Shown piece by piece: positions 7,794 to 17,824 of a stretch of DNA of 64,000 nt (positions are counted from its first letter, which is position 1; every line of letters begins with the position of its first letter). Below the pieces are notes generated by a model. The model saw nothing but the letters and a program-made list of their open reading frames with translations, made no database searches and was not told where the DNA came from. This DNA comes from Flavobacteriaceae bacterium (GTDB taxonomy: Bacteria > Bacteroidota > Bacteroidia > Flavobacteriales > Flavobacteriaceae): assembly GCA_029243385.1 (NCBI GenBank), contig JAQWSC010000002.1, forward strand, positions 91,734-155,733, in the 5' to 3' direction. The position numbers and the translations under genes were made by a program.

Positions 7794-9079
7794 TGAAAGT
7801 AATTAAATTTCCTTCTCGAAGCGACTGGGCAAAAATACTGGCGAGACCTACACCAACTTTTGAGACCATTGAACCATTGGTAGACGAAGTTTTTGATAAG
7901 GTCAAATCGCAAGGCGATTCTGCTGTAAGAGATTATACCGCTCAATTTGACGGTTTAAATCTTAATTCATTTCAAGTCACGCAAGCTGAAATTGATGCAG
8001 CAAGTAGCTTCGTAGATAGTGAGCTAAAGAAAGCCATTCAAGTTGCCTATGACAATATATCTCAATTTCACCAAGCCCAAAAAACAGCTCCTGTTTCTGT
8101 AGAAACTCGTCCAGGCGTACAATGTTGGCAAGAAAAACGCCCTATTCAAAAAGTAGGGTTGTACATTCCGGGTGGAACAGCCCCTTTGTTTTCTACGGTA
8201 TTGATGTTGGCTATCCCTGCCAAAATAGCAGGTTGTAAAGAAATTGTTCTTTGCTCACCGCCTAATAACAAAGGGGAAATAGCATCCGAAATTTTATGGA
8301 CTGCTCAATTATGCGGTGTCAATCGAATATTCAAAGTAGGAGGTATTCAAGCCATTGCGGCGATGACATTTGGAACACAAACCATTCCAAACGTTTATAA
8401 AATATTAGGTCCAGGCAATCAGTTTGTTACGGTTGCCAAGCAAAAAGCTACGCAGTTCAGTGTTGCTATTGATATGCCCGCAGGTCCCAGTGAGTTACTT
8501 GTGGTAGCTGACGATAGTGCTGTGGCTTCTTACGTTGCTTCTGACCTGCTTTCTCAGGCCGAACACGGAGCTGACAGCCAAGTGATTTTGGTAACGACTT
8601 CTCAAACCCTTTTATTGGAGGTACAGTCCGAAATCCAAAAGCAACTGTCATTGCTTTCGCGAAGTGAAATTGCTTCTAAGGCTATGCTCAATTCCAAATT
8701 GATTTTGGTAGAAAATGAAAACGAAGCCCTTGAATTGATTGACGAATACGGGCCAGAACACTATATCATCTGTATGAATAACGAAAAGAAGTTTGTGGAT
8801 AGTATTCAAAATGCAGGTTCAGTATTTATTGGAAATTACACTCCCGAGAGTGCTGGTGATTACGCATCAGGAACCAATCATACACTACCAACAAATGGAT
8901 ATGCAAAGCAGTACAGCGGAGTCAATTTAGACAGCTTTACCAAGGCAATTACTTTTCAGAAAATTTCAAAAAATGGAATTTTGCAATTAGGAAAAACCAT
9001 TGAGTTGATGGCTGCTGCTGAAGGACTGGATGCGCACAAAAATGCGGTTTCCATTCGACTAAACGATTTAAACAAATAA
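7793..9079 (+). CDS. hisD: Histidinol dehydrogenase HisD
   Basis: HisD is the zinc enzyme that oxidises L-histidinol to histidine in two NAD-dependent steps, the end of the pathway. The 428-residue length is typical. The motifs seen are YIPGGTAPLFSTVLM, KILGPGNQFVTVAK, DMPAGPSELLVVAD, SQAEHGADSQVILV and YGPEHYI; the last holds the catalytic Glu-His pair, and SGTNHTLPTNGYAK follows. Translation is probably coupled to hisG through the one-base overlap. hisC follows after 33 nt. Confidence 0.97.
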   Translation: MKVIKFPSRSDWAKILARPTPTFETIEPLVDEVFDKVKSQGDSAVRDYTAQFDGLNLNSFQVTQAEIDAASSFVDSELKKAIQVAYDNISQFHQAQKTAPVSVETRPGVQCWQEKRPIQKVGLYIPGGTAPLFSTVLMLAIPAKIAGCKEIVLCSPPNNKGEIASEILWTAQLCGVNRIFKVGGIQAIAAMTFGTQTIPNVYKILGPGNQFVTVAKQKATQFSVAIDMPAGPSELLVVADDSAVASYVASDLLSQAEHGADSQVILVTTSQTLLLEVQSEIQKQLSLLSRSEIASKAMLNSKLILVENENEALELIDEYGPEHYIICMNNEKKFVDSIQNAGSVFIGNYTPESAGDYASGTNHTLPTNGYAKQYSGVNLDSFTKAITFQKISKNGILQLGKTIELMAAAEGLDAHKNAVSIRLNDLNK

Positions 9080-9112
9080 ACTCCGATTCCTAAAAAGAAA
9101 GGACCACGACCA

Positions 9113-10165
9113 ATGAAAACGAATTTTAATCTTTCCAAATGGGTGCGAACCAATGTTTTGAATCTCAAGGCATATTCTTCTGCGCGTGACGAATTTTCAG
9201 ATCCACGCGCTGAAATGACCTTTTTGGACGCCAATGAGAATCCGTTCGATAACGGAATCAATCGCTATCCCGATCCGCAACAAAAAGTTCTAAAAGCTGC
9301 TTTGGCTTCTTTAAAAGGCGTTGACCCTCAACAAATTTTGTTAGGGAATGGCAGCGATGAAGTCTTGGATTTGATTTTTAGAGTGTTTTGTGAACCCAAT
9401 CAAGATGAAGTCATCACACTACCTCCTACCTATGGAATGTACAGCGTTTTGGCAAATACCAATGCCGTAGCCAACATTGAAGTTCCCTTGACCGAAAATT
9501 TTCAACCCAATGTATCGGCAATCTTAAAAAAGGTCACCCCCAAAACCAAAGCACTCCTTTTATGCTCTCCCAACAACCCTTCAGGAAACTCTTTCGATGC
9601 AGACGTACTGCAGGCATTGATTTCTCAATTTCCAGGAATTGTTGTTGTAGATGAAGCCTATATTGATTTTTCAAGTCAGCAGAGTTTGTTGACCAACCTC
9701 AATGACTTTCCCAATCTGATCGTCACACAAACCTTTTCAAAGGCCTATGGCATGGCTGGAATCCGTTTGGGAGCTTGTTATGCCAGCATCGATATCATTG
9801 CGCTACTCAACCGCATTAAGCCTCCTTATAATATCAACGTGCTTACCCAACAACGCGCCTTGGAAGGTTTGGCAAACCAACGTCACATTCAAGCTCAAGT
9901 CGAAACTCTTTTGCAGGAACGCAATCGAATTCAAAAAGCGTTGGAATCCGTTTCGATTGTTGAGAAAATATATCCTTCCGATGCCAATTTTATTTTGGCA
10001 AAAGTTGATGATGCTGCCTTGCGTTACCAACAGCTCATTGAAAAAGAAATAGTAACTCGCAATCGCAGTAATCAATTGCTATGTAATGAGTGTTTGCGTT
10101 TTACGGTCGGAACTCCTGAAGAAAATGACCGCCTCATTGAGGCTTTAAATACATTGTCATGTTAA
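9113..10165 (+). CDS. hisC: Histidinol-phosphate aminotransferase HisC
   Basis: This class I/II PLP-dependent aminotransferase converts imidazole-acetol phosphate to histidinol phosphate. The 350-residue sequence has the early [18 protein letters not shown] segment, [36 protein letters not shown] (PLP-binding Asp and Tyr) and [14 protein letters not shown] with the Schiff-base lysine. The C-terminal [17 protein letters not shown] is also characteristic. Its last 7 nt overlap the start of hisB. In this order in the his operon, HisC is more likely than a phenylalanine or tyrosine aminotransferase. Confidence 0.96.
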   Translation: MKTNFNLSKWVRTNVLNLKAYSSARDEFSDPRAEMTFLDANENPFDNGINRYPDPQQKVLKAALASLKGVDPQQILLGNGSDEVLDLIFRVFCEPNQDEVITLPPTYGMYSVLANTNAVANIEVPLTENFQPNVSAILKKVTPKTKALLLCSPNNPSGNSFDADVLQALISQFPGIVVVDEAYIDFSSQQSLLTNLNDFPNLIVTQTFSKAYGMAGIRLGACYASIDIIALLNRIKPPYNINVLTQQRALEGLANQRHIQAQVETLLQERNRIQKALESVSIVEKIYPSDANFILAKVDDAALRYQQLIEKEIVTRNRSNQLLCNECLRFTVGTPEENDRLIEALNTLSC

Positions 10166-11292
10166 AAAAAGTATTATTTATTGATCGCGATGGAACACTG
10201 GCTTTGGAGCCAGAAAACTATCAGCTGGATGATTTTTCAAAATTGTCTTTTTACCCAAAAGTGTTTACCTATTTAGGAAAAATCGCCAAAGAACTGGATT
10301 TCGAATTGGTTATGGTAACCAATCAAGACGGTTTGGGAACGGATAGCTTTCCGGAAGACACGTTTTGGCCTGTTCAAAATTTTCTGATTGAATCGTTTCA
10401 AAACGAAGGAATTGTTTTTAATGATATTCTCATTGATCGTAGCTTTCCACAGGACAACGCTCCAACTCGCAAGCCTCGAACAGGAATGATGACAGCTTAT
10501 TTGGATACTTCTCAATACGATTTGGAAAACTCCTACGTGATTGGAGATCGTGTAACAGATATTGAATTGGCCAAAAACATAGGAGCCAAAGGAATTTTTA
10601 TTGGCAACGATACGACTCTAGGAGCTTCTGAAACATCGGGAGATCCGTTACAGAAAACTACAGTCCTTTCGACCACCGATTGGGAAGAAATATATACCTT
10701 TTTAAAACTCGCCAGTCGCACAGCTACATTAAAGCGCACCACGCACGAAACCGATATTGAAATCGAGTTGAATTTGGATGGAACAGCCAACAGTCAAATT
10801 GATACAGGCATTGCTTTTTTTGACCACATGCTCGATCAATTGGCACGTCACGGACAAATGGATTTAAACATCCGTGTTCAAGGTGATTTGGAGGTTGATG
10901 AACACCACACCATTGAAGACACTGCCATTGCTTTGGGAGAAACTTTTGCAGCTGCCTTGGGAAACAAGCTCGGAATTGAACGTTACGGGTTTTGCTTACC
11001 CATGGATGATTGTTTGGCACAAGTATCTATTGACTTTGGTGGAAGAAACTGGTTGGTCTGGGAAACAGAATTTAAACGTGAAATGGTAGGTAAAATGCCT
11101 ACGGAAATGTTTATGCACTTTTTCAAATCCTTTACAGATGGCGCCAAGGCCAATTTGAATATCAAAGCCGAAGGCGTCAACGAACACCACAAAATAGAAG
11201 CTATTTTTAAGGCCTTTGCCAAAGCCATTAAAGCGGCCGTAAAGCGTGATACCGAAAAAATGATATTACCCTCTACCAAAGGAATGTTGTAA
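10159..11292 (+). CDS. hisB: Bifunctional histidinol-phosphatase / imidazoleglycerol-phosphate dehydratase HisB
   Basis: The 377-residue protein carries two pathway activities. Residues 1 to about 165 are a HAD-type histidinol phosphatase with the nucleophile motif FIDRDGTLA and the acidic motif [12 protein letters not shown]. Residues from about 185 on are the dehydratase, with [23 protein letters not shown] and [16 protein letters not shown], whose His and Glu residues bind two manganese ions. The E. coli enzyme has a Cys/His zinc loop before the RKP motif; here that loop reads [18 protein letters not shown] and lacks the cysteines. The phosphatase domain explains why no separate hisN is present in the operon. 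Confidence 0.96.
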   Translation: MLKKVLFIDRDGTLALEPENYQLDDFSKLSFYPKVFTYLGKIAKELDFELVMVTNQDGLGTDSFPEDTFWPVQNFLIESFQNEGIVFNDILIDRSFPQDNAPTRKPRTGMMTAYLDTSQYDLENSYVIGDRVTDIELAKNIGAKGIFIGNDTTLGASETSGDPLQKTTVLSTTDWEEIYTFLKLASRTATLKRTTHETDIEIELNLDGTANSQIDTGIAFFDHMLDQLARHGQMDLNIRVQGDLEVDEHHTIEDTAIALGETFAAALGNKLGIERYGFCLPMDDCLAQVSIDFGGRNWLVWETEFKREMVGKMPTEMFMHFFKSFTDGAKANLNIKAEGVNEHHKIEAIFKAFAKAIKAAVKRDTEKMILPSTKGML

Positions 11293-11294
11293 AG

Positions 11295-11879
11295 ATGAAG
11301 ACAGTCATTATTGATTACGGAGCAGGAAATATTCAAAGCATTCAGTTTGCCTTTGCTCGATTGGGTATAGATGCTGTATTGTCGAGTGATTCAAATGAAA
11401 TTGTTGCAGCAGATCGTGTGATTTTCCCTGGAGTAGGGGAAGCCAGCAGTGCCATGTCAAAACTCAAGGATTCAGGCTTAGACGCCTTGATTCCAACGCT
11501 CAAACAACCCGTACTGGGAATTTGTTTGGGAATGCAACTGATGTGTAACTACTCCGAAGAAGGCGATACGCAAGGTCTTGGTATTTTTGATGTTGACGTA
11601 AAGCGATTCACTTCGGCGGTAAAAGTTCCGCAAATGGGATGGAACGCTTTGACCCAACTAAAATCTTCGTTTTTTAGTCACACTACTGACAATGCCTATG
11701 TGTATTTGGTACACAGTTATTATGCTCCTTTGTGTGATCAAACTGTGGCACAAACCACCTATGAAGTTGCTTACAGTGCTGCTTTGCAAAAAGACAATTT
11801 TACCGGTGTTCAATTTCACCCCGAAAAGAGTGGGGAAGTCGGCGCTCAGTTATTAACTAATTTTTTAAATCAATCCTAA
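11295..11879 (+). CDS. hisH: Imidazole glycerol phosphate synthase glutaminase subunit HisH
   Basis: HisH is the class I glutamine amidotransferase that feeds ammonia to HisF. The 194-residue sequence has the oxyanion region [11 protein letters not shown], the nucleophile cysteine in GICLGMQLM, and the His-Glu part of the triad in [12 protein letters not shown]. The start ATG follows hisB by 2 nt, and the stop codon shares one base with the hisA start (TAATG at 11877-11881). All residues expected for activity are visible. Confidence 0.97.
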   Translation: MKTVIIDYGAGNIQSIQFAFARLGIDAVLSSDSNEIVAADRVIFPGVGEASSAMSKLKDSGLDALIPTLKQPVLGICLGMQLMCNYSEEGDTQGLGIFDVDVKRFTSAVKVPQMGWNALTQLKSSFFSHTTDNAYVYLVHSYYAPLCDQTVAQTTYEVAYSAALQKDNFTGVQFHPEKSGEVGAQLLTNFLNQS

Positions 11880-12601
11880 TGAGAATTATTCCCGCCATTG
11901 ATTTGATAGACGGTCAGTGCGTTCGCTTGTCCAAAGGCGACTACGCCACCAAAAAAATATACAACGAAAATCCGTTGGAAGTTGCCAAGCAATTTGAAGA
12001 TCACGGAATTGAATATTTACACTTGGTAGATTTGGACGGAGCCAAGTCCCAACACATAGTCAATCACAAAATATTGGAAACACTAGCTACCAAAACCCAA
12101 TTAAAGATTGATTTTGGCGGTGGTCTTAAAACCGACGATGATTTGCGGATTGCCTTTGAATGCGGAGCTTCTCAAATTACAGGAGGAAGTATAGCCGTCA
12201 AAAACCCAGTTTTGTTTACCCATTGGATCGAACAATACGGATCGGATCGTATTATTTTGGGTGCCGATGCACAGCATGAGAAAATAGCTATCAACGGATG
12301 GCAGGAAGCTTCTGAGCTCGAACTGATTCCTTTTGTACAGGACTATCAACAAAAAGGCATCCAATACGTTATTTGTACCGATATTAGTAAGGACGGAATG
12401 CTAGAAGGGCCTTCTTTTGCGTTGTACCAGCGTATGTTAGAAAGCAGTCCAGATTTGAAATTAATTGCCTCTGGTGGCATAGCATCCTTTGACGAGCTTC
12501 CTCGTTTGGCCGAAATGGGCTGTGAGGGCACTATCATTGGAAAAGCCATATACGAAAACAGAATCTCATTGAAACAACTCGAACAATACATAGTACAATA
12601 A
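11879..12601 (+). CDS. hisA: ProFAR isomerase HisA
   Basis: HisA is a TIM-barrel isomerase that opens the ribose of ProFAR to give PRFAR. The 240-residue protein has the two half-barrel signatures: [19 protein letters not shown] with the catalytic Asp near residue 8, and a second-half segment [17 protein letters not shown] with the other Asp. Phosphate-binding glycines are in [11 protein letters not shown] and [13 protein letters not shown]. It lies in the standard hisH-hisA-hisF order. Confidence 0.97.
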   Translation: MRIIPAIDLIDGQCVRLSKGDYATKKIYNENPLEVAKQFEDHGIEYLHLVDLDGAKSQHIVNHKILETLATKTQLKIDFGGGLKTDDDLRIAFECGASQITGGSIAVKNPVLFTHWIEQYGSDRIILGADAQHEKIAINGWQEASELELIPFVQDYQQKGIQYVICTDISKDGMLEGPSFALYQRMLESSPDLKLIASGGIASFDELPRLAEMGCEGTIIGKAIYENRISLKQLEQYIVQ

Positions 12602-12602
12602 A

Positions 12603-13358
12603 ATGCTAACTAAACGAATCATACCGTGTTTGGACGTTAAAGATGGGCGTACTGTCAAAGGAGTCAATTTTGTCAATCTTCGCGATGCAGGCGACCCAGT
12701 GGAGTTGGCAGCAGCCTATGCGCTAAATGGCGCCGATGAGTTGGTTTTTTTGGACATTTCGGCCTCCGAAGAAAAACGAAAAACCCTTGCCGACATGGTC
12801 TATCGTGTGGCCGAGCAAATCAATATACCCTTTACCGTAGGGGGAGGAATTGCATCGGTAGAAGACGTGGATATATTGCTCAAAAACGGAGCAGACAAGG
12901 TCTCTATCAATTCGTCGGCAGTCAAAAATCCCGGTTTGATCAACGAACTCGCTGCCAAATTTGGCAGTCAGTGCATCGTCGTTGCTATTGACGCCAAGCA
13001 AATTGACGGTCAATGGAAAGTGCATTTGGTAGGAGGGAAGGTTCCTACGGACATTGACTTGTTTGATTGGGCCAAAGAAGTGGCTCAGCGAGGAGCAGGC
13101 GAAATTTTGTTTACATCGATGGATCACGATGGAACCAAAAATGGATTTGCTAACAATGCATTGGCAACCATCTCTACGAGCGTCAATATTCCTGTTATTG
13201 CGTCGGGCGGAGCTGGGAAAATTCCCCACTTTGTTGACACATTTGTCTCAGGAAAGGCCGATGCCGCATTGGCAGCCAGTATTTTTCATTTTAAAGAAAT
13301 AGAAATTAACGCTTTGAAAAAAGCCTTACATTCGCAACAAATACCGATTCGATTATGA
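12603..13358 (+). CDS. hisF: Imidazole glycerol phosphate synthase cyclase subunit HisF
   Basis: HisF pairs with HisH and makes imidazole glycerol phosphate and AICAR from PRFAR and ammonia. The 251-residue TIM barrel begins [19 protein letters not shown], with catalytic Asp near residue 11. The second-half segment [16 protein letters not shown] contains the other catalytic Asp, and [13 protein letters not shown] and [13 protein letters not shown] bind phosphate. It starts one base after hisA ends and overlaps hisI by 4 nt (ATGA). AICAR released here feeds back into purine synthesis. Confidence 0.97.
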   Translation: MLTKRIIPCLDVKDGRTVKGVNFVNLRDAGDPVELAAAYALNGADELVFLDISASEEKRKTLADMVYRVAEQINIPFTVGGGIASVEDVDILLKNGADKVSINSSAVKNPGLINELAAKFGSQCIVVAIDAKQIDGQWKVHLVGGKVPTDIDLFDWAKEVAQRGAGEILFTSMDHDGTKNGFANNALATISTSVNIPVIASGGAGKIPHFVDTFVSGKADAALAASIFHFKEIEINALKKALHSQQIPIRL

Positions 13359-13948
13359 CACCAAATTTTGATAAAAACCCCGACGGATTGCTACCCGCCA
13401 TTGTACAAGATGCTACAACACAAAAAGTGTTGATGCTTGGTTATATGAATGCCGATGCTTTGCAAAAAACCCAAGAATCAGGAAAGGTTACTTTTTACAG
13501 TCGCTCTAAAAATCGACTGTGGACCAAAGGCGAAGAGAGCGGTCATTTTTTAATCTGTAAAGACATCCAACTCGATTGTGACAACGATGCTTTCTTGATT
13601 CAAGCCCAGCCGCAAGGGCCTACGTGTCACCAAGGAACGGATACTTGTTGGGGTGAATCCAATACTGCCAATTACGGTTTTTTATCTGAATTGGAAGCTG
13701 TGATAGCCCAGCGAACTACCGAAAAACCTGAAGACAGCTATGTAGCTTCTTTGTTCGAAAAAGGGATCAATAAAATTGCTCAAAAAGTAGGCGAGGAAGC
13801 TGTTGAAGTCGTTATTGAAGCCAAAGACAATAACGATCAGTTGTTTTTGGATGAATCGGCCGATTTGCTGTTTCACTATTTGATGCTGTTGCGTGCCAAA
13901 GGCTATTCGTTGGACGCTGTTGTTGATGTACTGAAAAAAAGACATTAA
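13355..13948 (+). CDS. hisI: Bifunctional phosphoribosyl-AMP cyclohydrolase / phosphoribosyl-ATP pyrophosphatase HisIE
   Basis: This 197-residue fusion performs steps two and three of histidine synthesis. The N-terminal cyclohydrolase (about residues 1-105) has [27 protein letters not shown], the metal-binding segment [18 protein letters not shown] and then HQGTDTCW. The C-terminal pyrophosphatase (about 110-197) is the MazG-like domain, with [19 protein letters not shown] and [13 protein letters not shown]. It is the last gene of the operon and overlaps hisF by 4 nt. No T-rich terminator follows; only a short hairpin at 13975 is seen. Confidence 0.97.
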   Translation: MTPNFDKNPDGLLPAIVQDATTQKVLMLGYMNADALQKTQESGKVTFYSRSKNRLWTKGEESGHFLICKDIQLDCDNDAFLIQAQPQGPTCHQGTDTCWGESNTANYGFLSELEAVIAQRTTEKPEDSYVASLFEKGINKIAQKVGEEAVEVVIEAKDNNDQLFLDESADLLFHYLMLLRAKGYSLDAVVDVLKKRH

Positions 13949-14001
13949 TTTTTTTGTTTCTATGTTTTTTATAAATTTAGGGCAACCTAAATCTTATCAT
14001 C

Positions 14002-14817
14002 ATGGAAAATGCAGAAATATGGTTCAACAAAGGTGTGGACTTTGTAGTTGAATTTGGCCCTAAAATAGTTGGGGCTATCCTTGTTTATATTGTGGGAAAC
14101 TGGGTGCTGAAAAAAGTAATAAAAGGCACTGATCTCCTCATGCGTAAAAGCAAATACGACCCTACGTTACACAGGTTTTTATTGAATTTGTTGGGCTGGG
14201 TTTTCAAAGCGATTTTACTGATTGTGGTCATTTCCATCCTAGGTATTGACATCACGGCATTTGCTGCAGTAATTGCCGCTGCTGGATTGGCTATTGGTCT
14301 GTCGTTGCAAGGTTCGCTTGGAAACTTTGCGGGTGGAGTCCTCATTATGGTCTTTAAACCCTATAAATTGGAGGATTTGATAGAAGCCCAAGGAGTGATT
14401 GGACATGTAAAGGAAATTGATATTTTTACAACCAAACTTGTAACTCCTGACAACAAACAAGTAATTATCCCAAACGGTGCATTAGCCAACGGCAATATAA
14501 CCAACTACACATCAGAAGGCAAGATTCGTGTTGATGCTGTGGTGGGTGTGGGTTATGACGAAGACATCAAAGCAACCAAAAAGGTATTAATGGATGTGCT
14601 TACAAAACATCCCAAGGTTTTGAAACAGCCCGAGCCTTCAGTGAATGTTCATGAACTGGCGGACAGTTCGGTAAATTTTGCGGTAAGAACCTATTGCAAG
14701 CCCGAAGATTATTGGGAGGTGTATTTTGCAACCTACGAACGGGCAAAACTAGCCCTTGACCAAGCCAATATTGAAATTCCATATCCACATACTGTGGAAA
14801 TTCATAAACAGGGGTAA
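14002..14817 (+). CDS. mscS: Small-conductance mechanosensitive channel (MscS family)
   Basis: MscS channels open under membrane tension and release solutes during hypo-osmotic shock. The 271-residue length fits the simple MscS type with three membrane segments. TM1 is near residues 18-37, TM2 near 60-82, and the pore-lining TM3 is the Ala/Gly-rich stretch VIAAAGLAIGLSLQGSLGNF (about 91-110), the strongest family signature. After it come FKPYKLEDLIEAQGVIG and the beta domain IIPNGALANGNITNYT. It stands alone, 53 nt after hisIE. Confidence 0.95.
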   Translation: MENAEIWFNKGVDFVVEFGPKIVGAILVYIVGNWVLKKVIKGTDLLMRKSKYDPTLHRFLLNLLGWVFKAILLIVVISILGIDITAFAAVIAAAGLAIGLSLQGSLGNFAGGVLIMVFKPYKLEDLIEAQGVIGHVKEIDIFTTKLVTPDNKQVIIPNGALANGNITNYTSEGKIRVDAVVGVGYDEDIKATKKVLMDVLTKHPKVLKQPEPSVNVHELADSSVNFAVRTYCKPEDYWEVYFATYERAKLALDQANIEIPYPHTVEIHKQG

Positions 14818-14945
14818 AAGACAACAAATACTATCAGTATTATAAGCTCTGCTCAGAATAGGATGGTGATCAAATGGTTCATTGAATTAGCTGTAAGCCA
14901 ATGGATATAGACCAAAAATAATTTGCAACCAGCACGTACAATTGA

Positions 14946-14978
14946 TTTGAATCGTTTAATTTTGAAATCGTATCTTTA
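14946..14978 (+). promoter_or_regulatory. Candidate promoter of the DUF2461 gene
   Basis: TTTG (14946-14949) and TATCTTTA (14971-14978) are 21 nt apart and match the Bacteroidota promoter (TTTG, TAnnTTTG) except for the last base. The start ATG at 14983 lies only 5 nt after the -7 element, so the mRNA may be leaderless. Confidence 0.6.
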
Positions 14979-14982
14979 AAAC

Positions 14983-15651
14983 ATGCGATTACCTTCTGAA
15001 ATTTTTTCATTTTTTAGAGCCTTGTCCCAAAACAACAATCGGGAGTGGTTTGCCGAACACAAACCGGAGTTTAAGGACTTGGAAGCCCAAGTAAAAGGTT
15101 TTGGAAATGCACTGTCCGATCGATTGAATATTCACGACAGCATTGATCGGTTCAAGCTGTTTCGGATTTATAGGGATGTACGCTTTTCCAAAAACAAAAC
15201 CCCTTACAAAACCCATTTTGGATTGACCTGGCATCGAACCAAACCGGCGTTGCGAGGTGGGTATTATTTGCATTTGGCTCCTAACCATAATTTTTTGGCG
15301 TGTGGGTTTTGGGATCCCAATCCGGCTGATTTGCTGCGTATTCGTAAAGAATTTGAATTTGACGCCGATGCGTTTCGAAGCCTAATTTCGGCTCCAGACT
15401 TTAAAAACCTGTGGGGTTCGCTGGAAGGAAATACATTAAAAACGGCTCCTAGAGGATTTGACAAGCACCATCCCGATGTGGATTTGTTGCGTTTTAAACA
15501 GTTGATTTTCAGTATTTCTTATACCGATAAGGAAGTAGCAGCTGCGGATTTTATAGAACGGGTTGATCATGCCTTGCAAGAGGTGCGTCCGTTTGTGGAT
15601 TATATGTCTGAAGTCCTGACCACCGATCTTAACGGTGCGTCGCTGTTGTAA
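14983..15651 (+). CDS. DUF2461 (TIGR02453) family protein
   Basis: A 222-residue protein of the DUF2461 family, whose function is not established. The signatures are FFRALSQNNNREWFAEHKPE near the N-terminus and FRIYRDVRFSKNKTPYKTHF near residue 65, followed by GGYYLHLAPNHNFLACGFWD. No signal peptide or membrane segment is seen, so it is probably cytoplasmic. It has its own candidate promoter and is convergent with the gene at 15656, whose end lies 4 nt beyond its stop. Confidence 0.9.
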   Translation: MRLPSEIFSFFRALSQNNNREWFAEHKPEFKDLEAQVKGFGNALSDRLNIHDSIDRFKLFRIYRDVRFSKNKTPYKTHFGLTWHRTKPALRGGYYLHLAPNHNFLACGFWDPNPADLLRIRKEFEFDADAFRSLISAPDFKNLWGSLEGNTLKTAPRGFDKHHPDVDLLRFKQLIFSISYTDKEVAAADFIERVDHALQEVRPFVDYMSEVLTTDLNGASLL

Positions 15652-15655
15652 GTTT

Positions 15656-16075
15656 TTAAGCAGTTTTTTCGAGCGTATCGGAAGGAACCAACAGTTGTAA
15701 CTGATCTTGCAGTCGGGTAATGACCATGTTCATCATGCGTTTGTTGAGTTTGGAAGAATTTTGACAATATTCCGTGTACTCCGTTACCGTAAATGCTCCC
15801 AAAAGCATGCCTTTGAGTGTGTTTCTAAATTTTTGGTCTTTGTGAATTGCCGTTTCGATGTATTGGAGTTTTTTTTCGGTTCCCAAATCAAAAAACACGT
15901 TTTTGTGCTTGATGGCATAGTTGATAAACGCAGCCAATAACAGCGGGTTTTGCAGTTTGAGTACCGGACGCAGGGTTTGGTTTTGAAACCGCTCCTTGGA
16001 ACGCATGCTGTCAAAGGTTTTGAGCTTTTTTAGTTCGGGACGTATGCGGAGAATGTCGTGGTGACGGTCGTTCAT
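15656..16075 (-). CDS. Conserved flavobacterial protein of unknown function
   Basis: A 139-residue helical, basic protein without signal peptide or membrane segment. From memory, close relatives with the central segment QNQTLRPVLKLQNPLLLAAF and the NSSKLNKRMMNMVITRLQDQ ending occur in many Flavobacteriaceae and are often labelled 'glyoxalase' in databases. I see no glyoxalase metal ligands or fold motif, so I do not adopt that name. It is convergent with the DUF2461 gene, 4 nt away. The 174 nt between its start and the truncated AsmA-like gene hold no further gene I can support. Confidence 0.7.
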   Translation of the reverse strand: MNDRHHDILRIRPELKKLKTFDSMRSKERFQNQTLRPVLKLQNPLLLAAFINYAIKHKNVFFDLGTEKKLQYIETAIHKDQKFRNTLKGMLLGAFTVTEYTEYCQNSSKLNKRMMNMVITRLQDQLQLLVPSDTLEKTA

Positions 16076-16249
16076 AACTGCTATTTTGTATAAAAATAAT
16101 AGTTAAAACACCATTCGAAAAGCACTTTTGGAGAATGTTATCAAGAGGTTGTTGACAATGTGGTATTGTTTTTTAAACAAATCCCAACTTGAAAGAAACT
16201 GTGTTATAAACCGAACGAATCTTTGTTGATTTTATAAGTGCTGTGCTGA

Positions 16250-16567
16250 CTACCAATACTGGTCATTGGGGCTAATCAATTGCAGGGCACTGATATTCAA
16301 GTCAATTTTCTCTGCAACAAATAAGGTCTCTCCTTTAAAAGGAGCCTCGTTGATTACTTTAAGTTTGTTGAGGGTAATTTGAGTTTTGGGAAAATTGGAT
16401 AAAAAATTCAATTGAATGTCATCAAAAGAAACTTCGGCCGTTAAATGATTGTTTACCCATTCAATTGTTTTTTCTTTGATGGTGTCTTTAAAGAAAAACG
16501 GAATACTCAGAAGAACTACAAATAAGGGGAAAATAACGCCTAACAAGCGAATTATTTTTTTAAACAT
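16250..16567 (-). pseudogene. Truncated AsmA-like gene (N-terminal remnant)
   Basis: The 105-residue frame begins with a membrane anchor (FPLFVVLLSIPFFF, about 12-27) and continues VNNHLTAEVSFDDIQLNFLS, FPKTQITLNKLKVIN and FKGETLFVAEKIDLNISALQ. This is the start of the AsmA-like envelope proteins of Bacteroidota, which are usually many hundreds of residues long. The frame stops abruptly with NDQYW and TAG (16250-16252). The 174 nt downstream hold no convincing continuation in any frame, so most of the gene seems to be missing. It could still be expressed as a short membrane protein. AsmA proteins are linked to lipid transport across the periplasm. Confidence 0.6.
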
Positions 16568-16632
16568 AAGAGGGAATTTAAGTAGGTTTTAAAATGTAAA
16601 ATTAAAGTAAAATAGTGCTTTGACGAAGTATA

Positions 16633-17508
16633 TTATAATAAATTTAAGACTTTTTGAATCATCAAATCTACCACCGCGTTGGGTTGTTCGGAAAAGGTGC
16701 CTAATTTTCGATTAGCGATGATGGCATTGACAGACAAGGCCTGATGTCCCATAATGGCTGCTAGTCCATATATACCGGCTGTTTCCATTTCCAAATTGGA
16801 AATTTTTTTCCCTAAAAAATCAAAAGACTCTAATTGTTGATTCCAGTCGGGATATTGAGTGTCCATGCGAATGCGACGTCCTTGGGGACCGTAAAACCCC
16901 GGATGCGTCGCTGTAATTCCTTGAACAAAACCTTCCGTTGAAAATCGATTGAGAAGTTCTTTGTTTGCCGAAATCACATAAGGGGTATTGAGGTGTTCGT
17001 TCAATCCAAGTTGCTCTTGCAAAGCTCGAGCAAAAGGAATGTCAAGGTGTTCTTCGCAAGGGTAGAAGTGGAGCAGGTTGTCAAAACCAATTGCGGTCTT
17101 GCTCAACAGCAAACTGCCCAAAGGTATGTTTGATTGAGAGGCTCCCGAAGTTCCCAATCGAATGATTCGTAGGGAAGTAAGCTCCTTTTTAGGTATAAGA
17201 GTTGTAAGATTCACATTGACCAACGCATCGAGTTCGGTCAACACAATGTCGATATTGTCGGTTCCCATTCCCGTAGAAATAATGGTTATACGCTGCCCAT
17301 TGTAGGTTCCTGTGTGCGTGCATAGTTCTCTTGTCTGTTTTTGCACTTCAAGGGTTTCAAAATACTTGGAAATTTTTGGAACACGATCGGGATCCCCAAC
17401 AGTGAGGATGGTATGTCCGATTTCGTGGGGAAGCAGTCCTAAGTGGTACACACTACCGTCGGGGTTTAAAATAAGTTCTGAAGAAGCCATACGTTTTGTT
17501 TTATCCAC
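16633..17508 (-). CDS. Nucleoside phosphorylase (uridine/purine type, PNP_UDP_1 family)
   Basis: The 291-residue enzyme would split nucleosides with phosphate in nucleotide salvage. Family motifs are [19 protein letters not shown] near the N-terminus, [40 protein letters not shown] and [20 protein letters not shown], the last with the substrate-binding Met-Glu pair. It resembles uridine phosphorylases, but the base specificity cannot be read from sequence. The ATG used overlaps the upstream SUI1 gene by 8 nt; a second in-frame ATG at 17490 would remove the overlap and is equally plausible. It is the last gene of the ald-oxygenase-SUI1 unit. Confidence 0.88.
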   Translation of the reverse strand: MDKTKRMASSELILNPDGSVYHLGLLPHEIGHTILTVGDPDRVPKISKYFETLEVQKQTRELCTHTGTYNGQRITIISTGMGTDNIDIVLTELDALVNVNLTTLIPKKELTSLRIIRLGTSGASQSNIPLGSLLLSKTAIGFDNLLHFYPCEEHLDIPFARALQEQLGLNEHLNTPYVISANKELLNRFSTEGFVQGITATHPGFYGPQGRRIRMDTQYPDWNQQLESFDFLGKKISNLEMETAGIYGLAAIMGHQALSVNAIIANRKLGTFSEQPNAVVDLMIQKVLNLL

Positions 17509-17824
17509 CTACACGTTTCACAATATGCCCTTTGTCTTGAAGCAACTGAATGATCTTGTCACGCATATTTCCTTGAATGATAATTTCAAAATCTTTCACC
17601 GATCCGCCAACACCACATTGGGTTTTAAGGTGTTTTCCAAGGGCTTTTAATTCGTCATTGCTTCCCTCAAACCCCTTGATGACCGTTACGGTTTTCCCAC
17701 CGCGTCCTTTGTTGCTAAAATGAGCTTCCAATTGCTGAATGCGTTGCTCTTTGGGAACTTCATAGGTGCCTTCTGCCTCAGGAAACAGTTTTTTTAAATC
17801 TTCAAGACTGTTGAGTTTTGCCAT
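17501..17824 (-). CDS. SUI1/eIF1-like translation factor (YciH family)
   Basis: The 107-residue protein ends with a SUI1 domain (about residues 40-107), shown by [36 protein letters not shown] and the final [12 protein letters not shown]1 in eukaryotes (eIF1) checks start-codon selection; bacterial YciH is a poorly understood homologue that can act on initiation complexes. The N-terminal third is charged and specific to this group. The gene directly abuts the oxygenase gene (17824/17825) and overlaps the nucleoside phosphorylase gene. Confidence 0.9.
   Translation of the reverse strand: MAKLNSLEDLKKLFPEAEGTYEVPKEQRIQQLEAHFSNKGRGGKTVTVIKGFEGSNDELKALGKHLKTQCGVGGSVKDFEIIIQGNMRDKIIQLLQDKGHIVKRVGG

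Noticed and set aside
16076..16249. Frames downstream of the AsmA remnant, including one ending YNTVSFKLGFV that looks like an outer-membrane barrel end
   Set aside because: Very short, no start codon or supporting family pattern, and stops occur in all frames. Probably chance.
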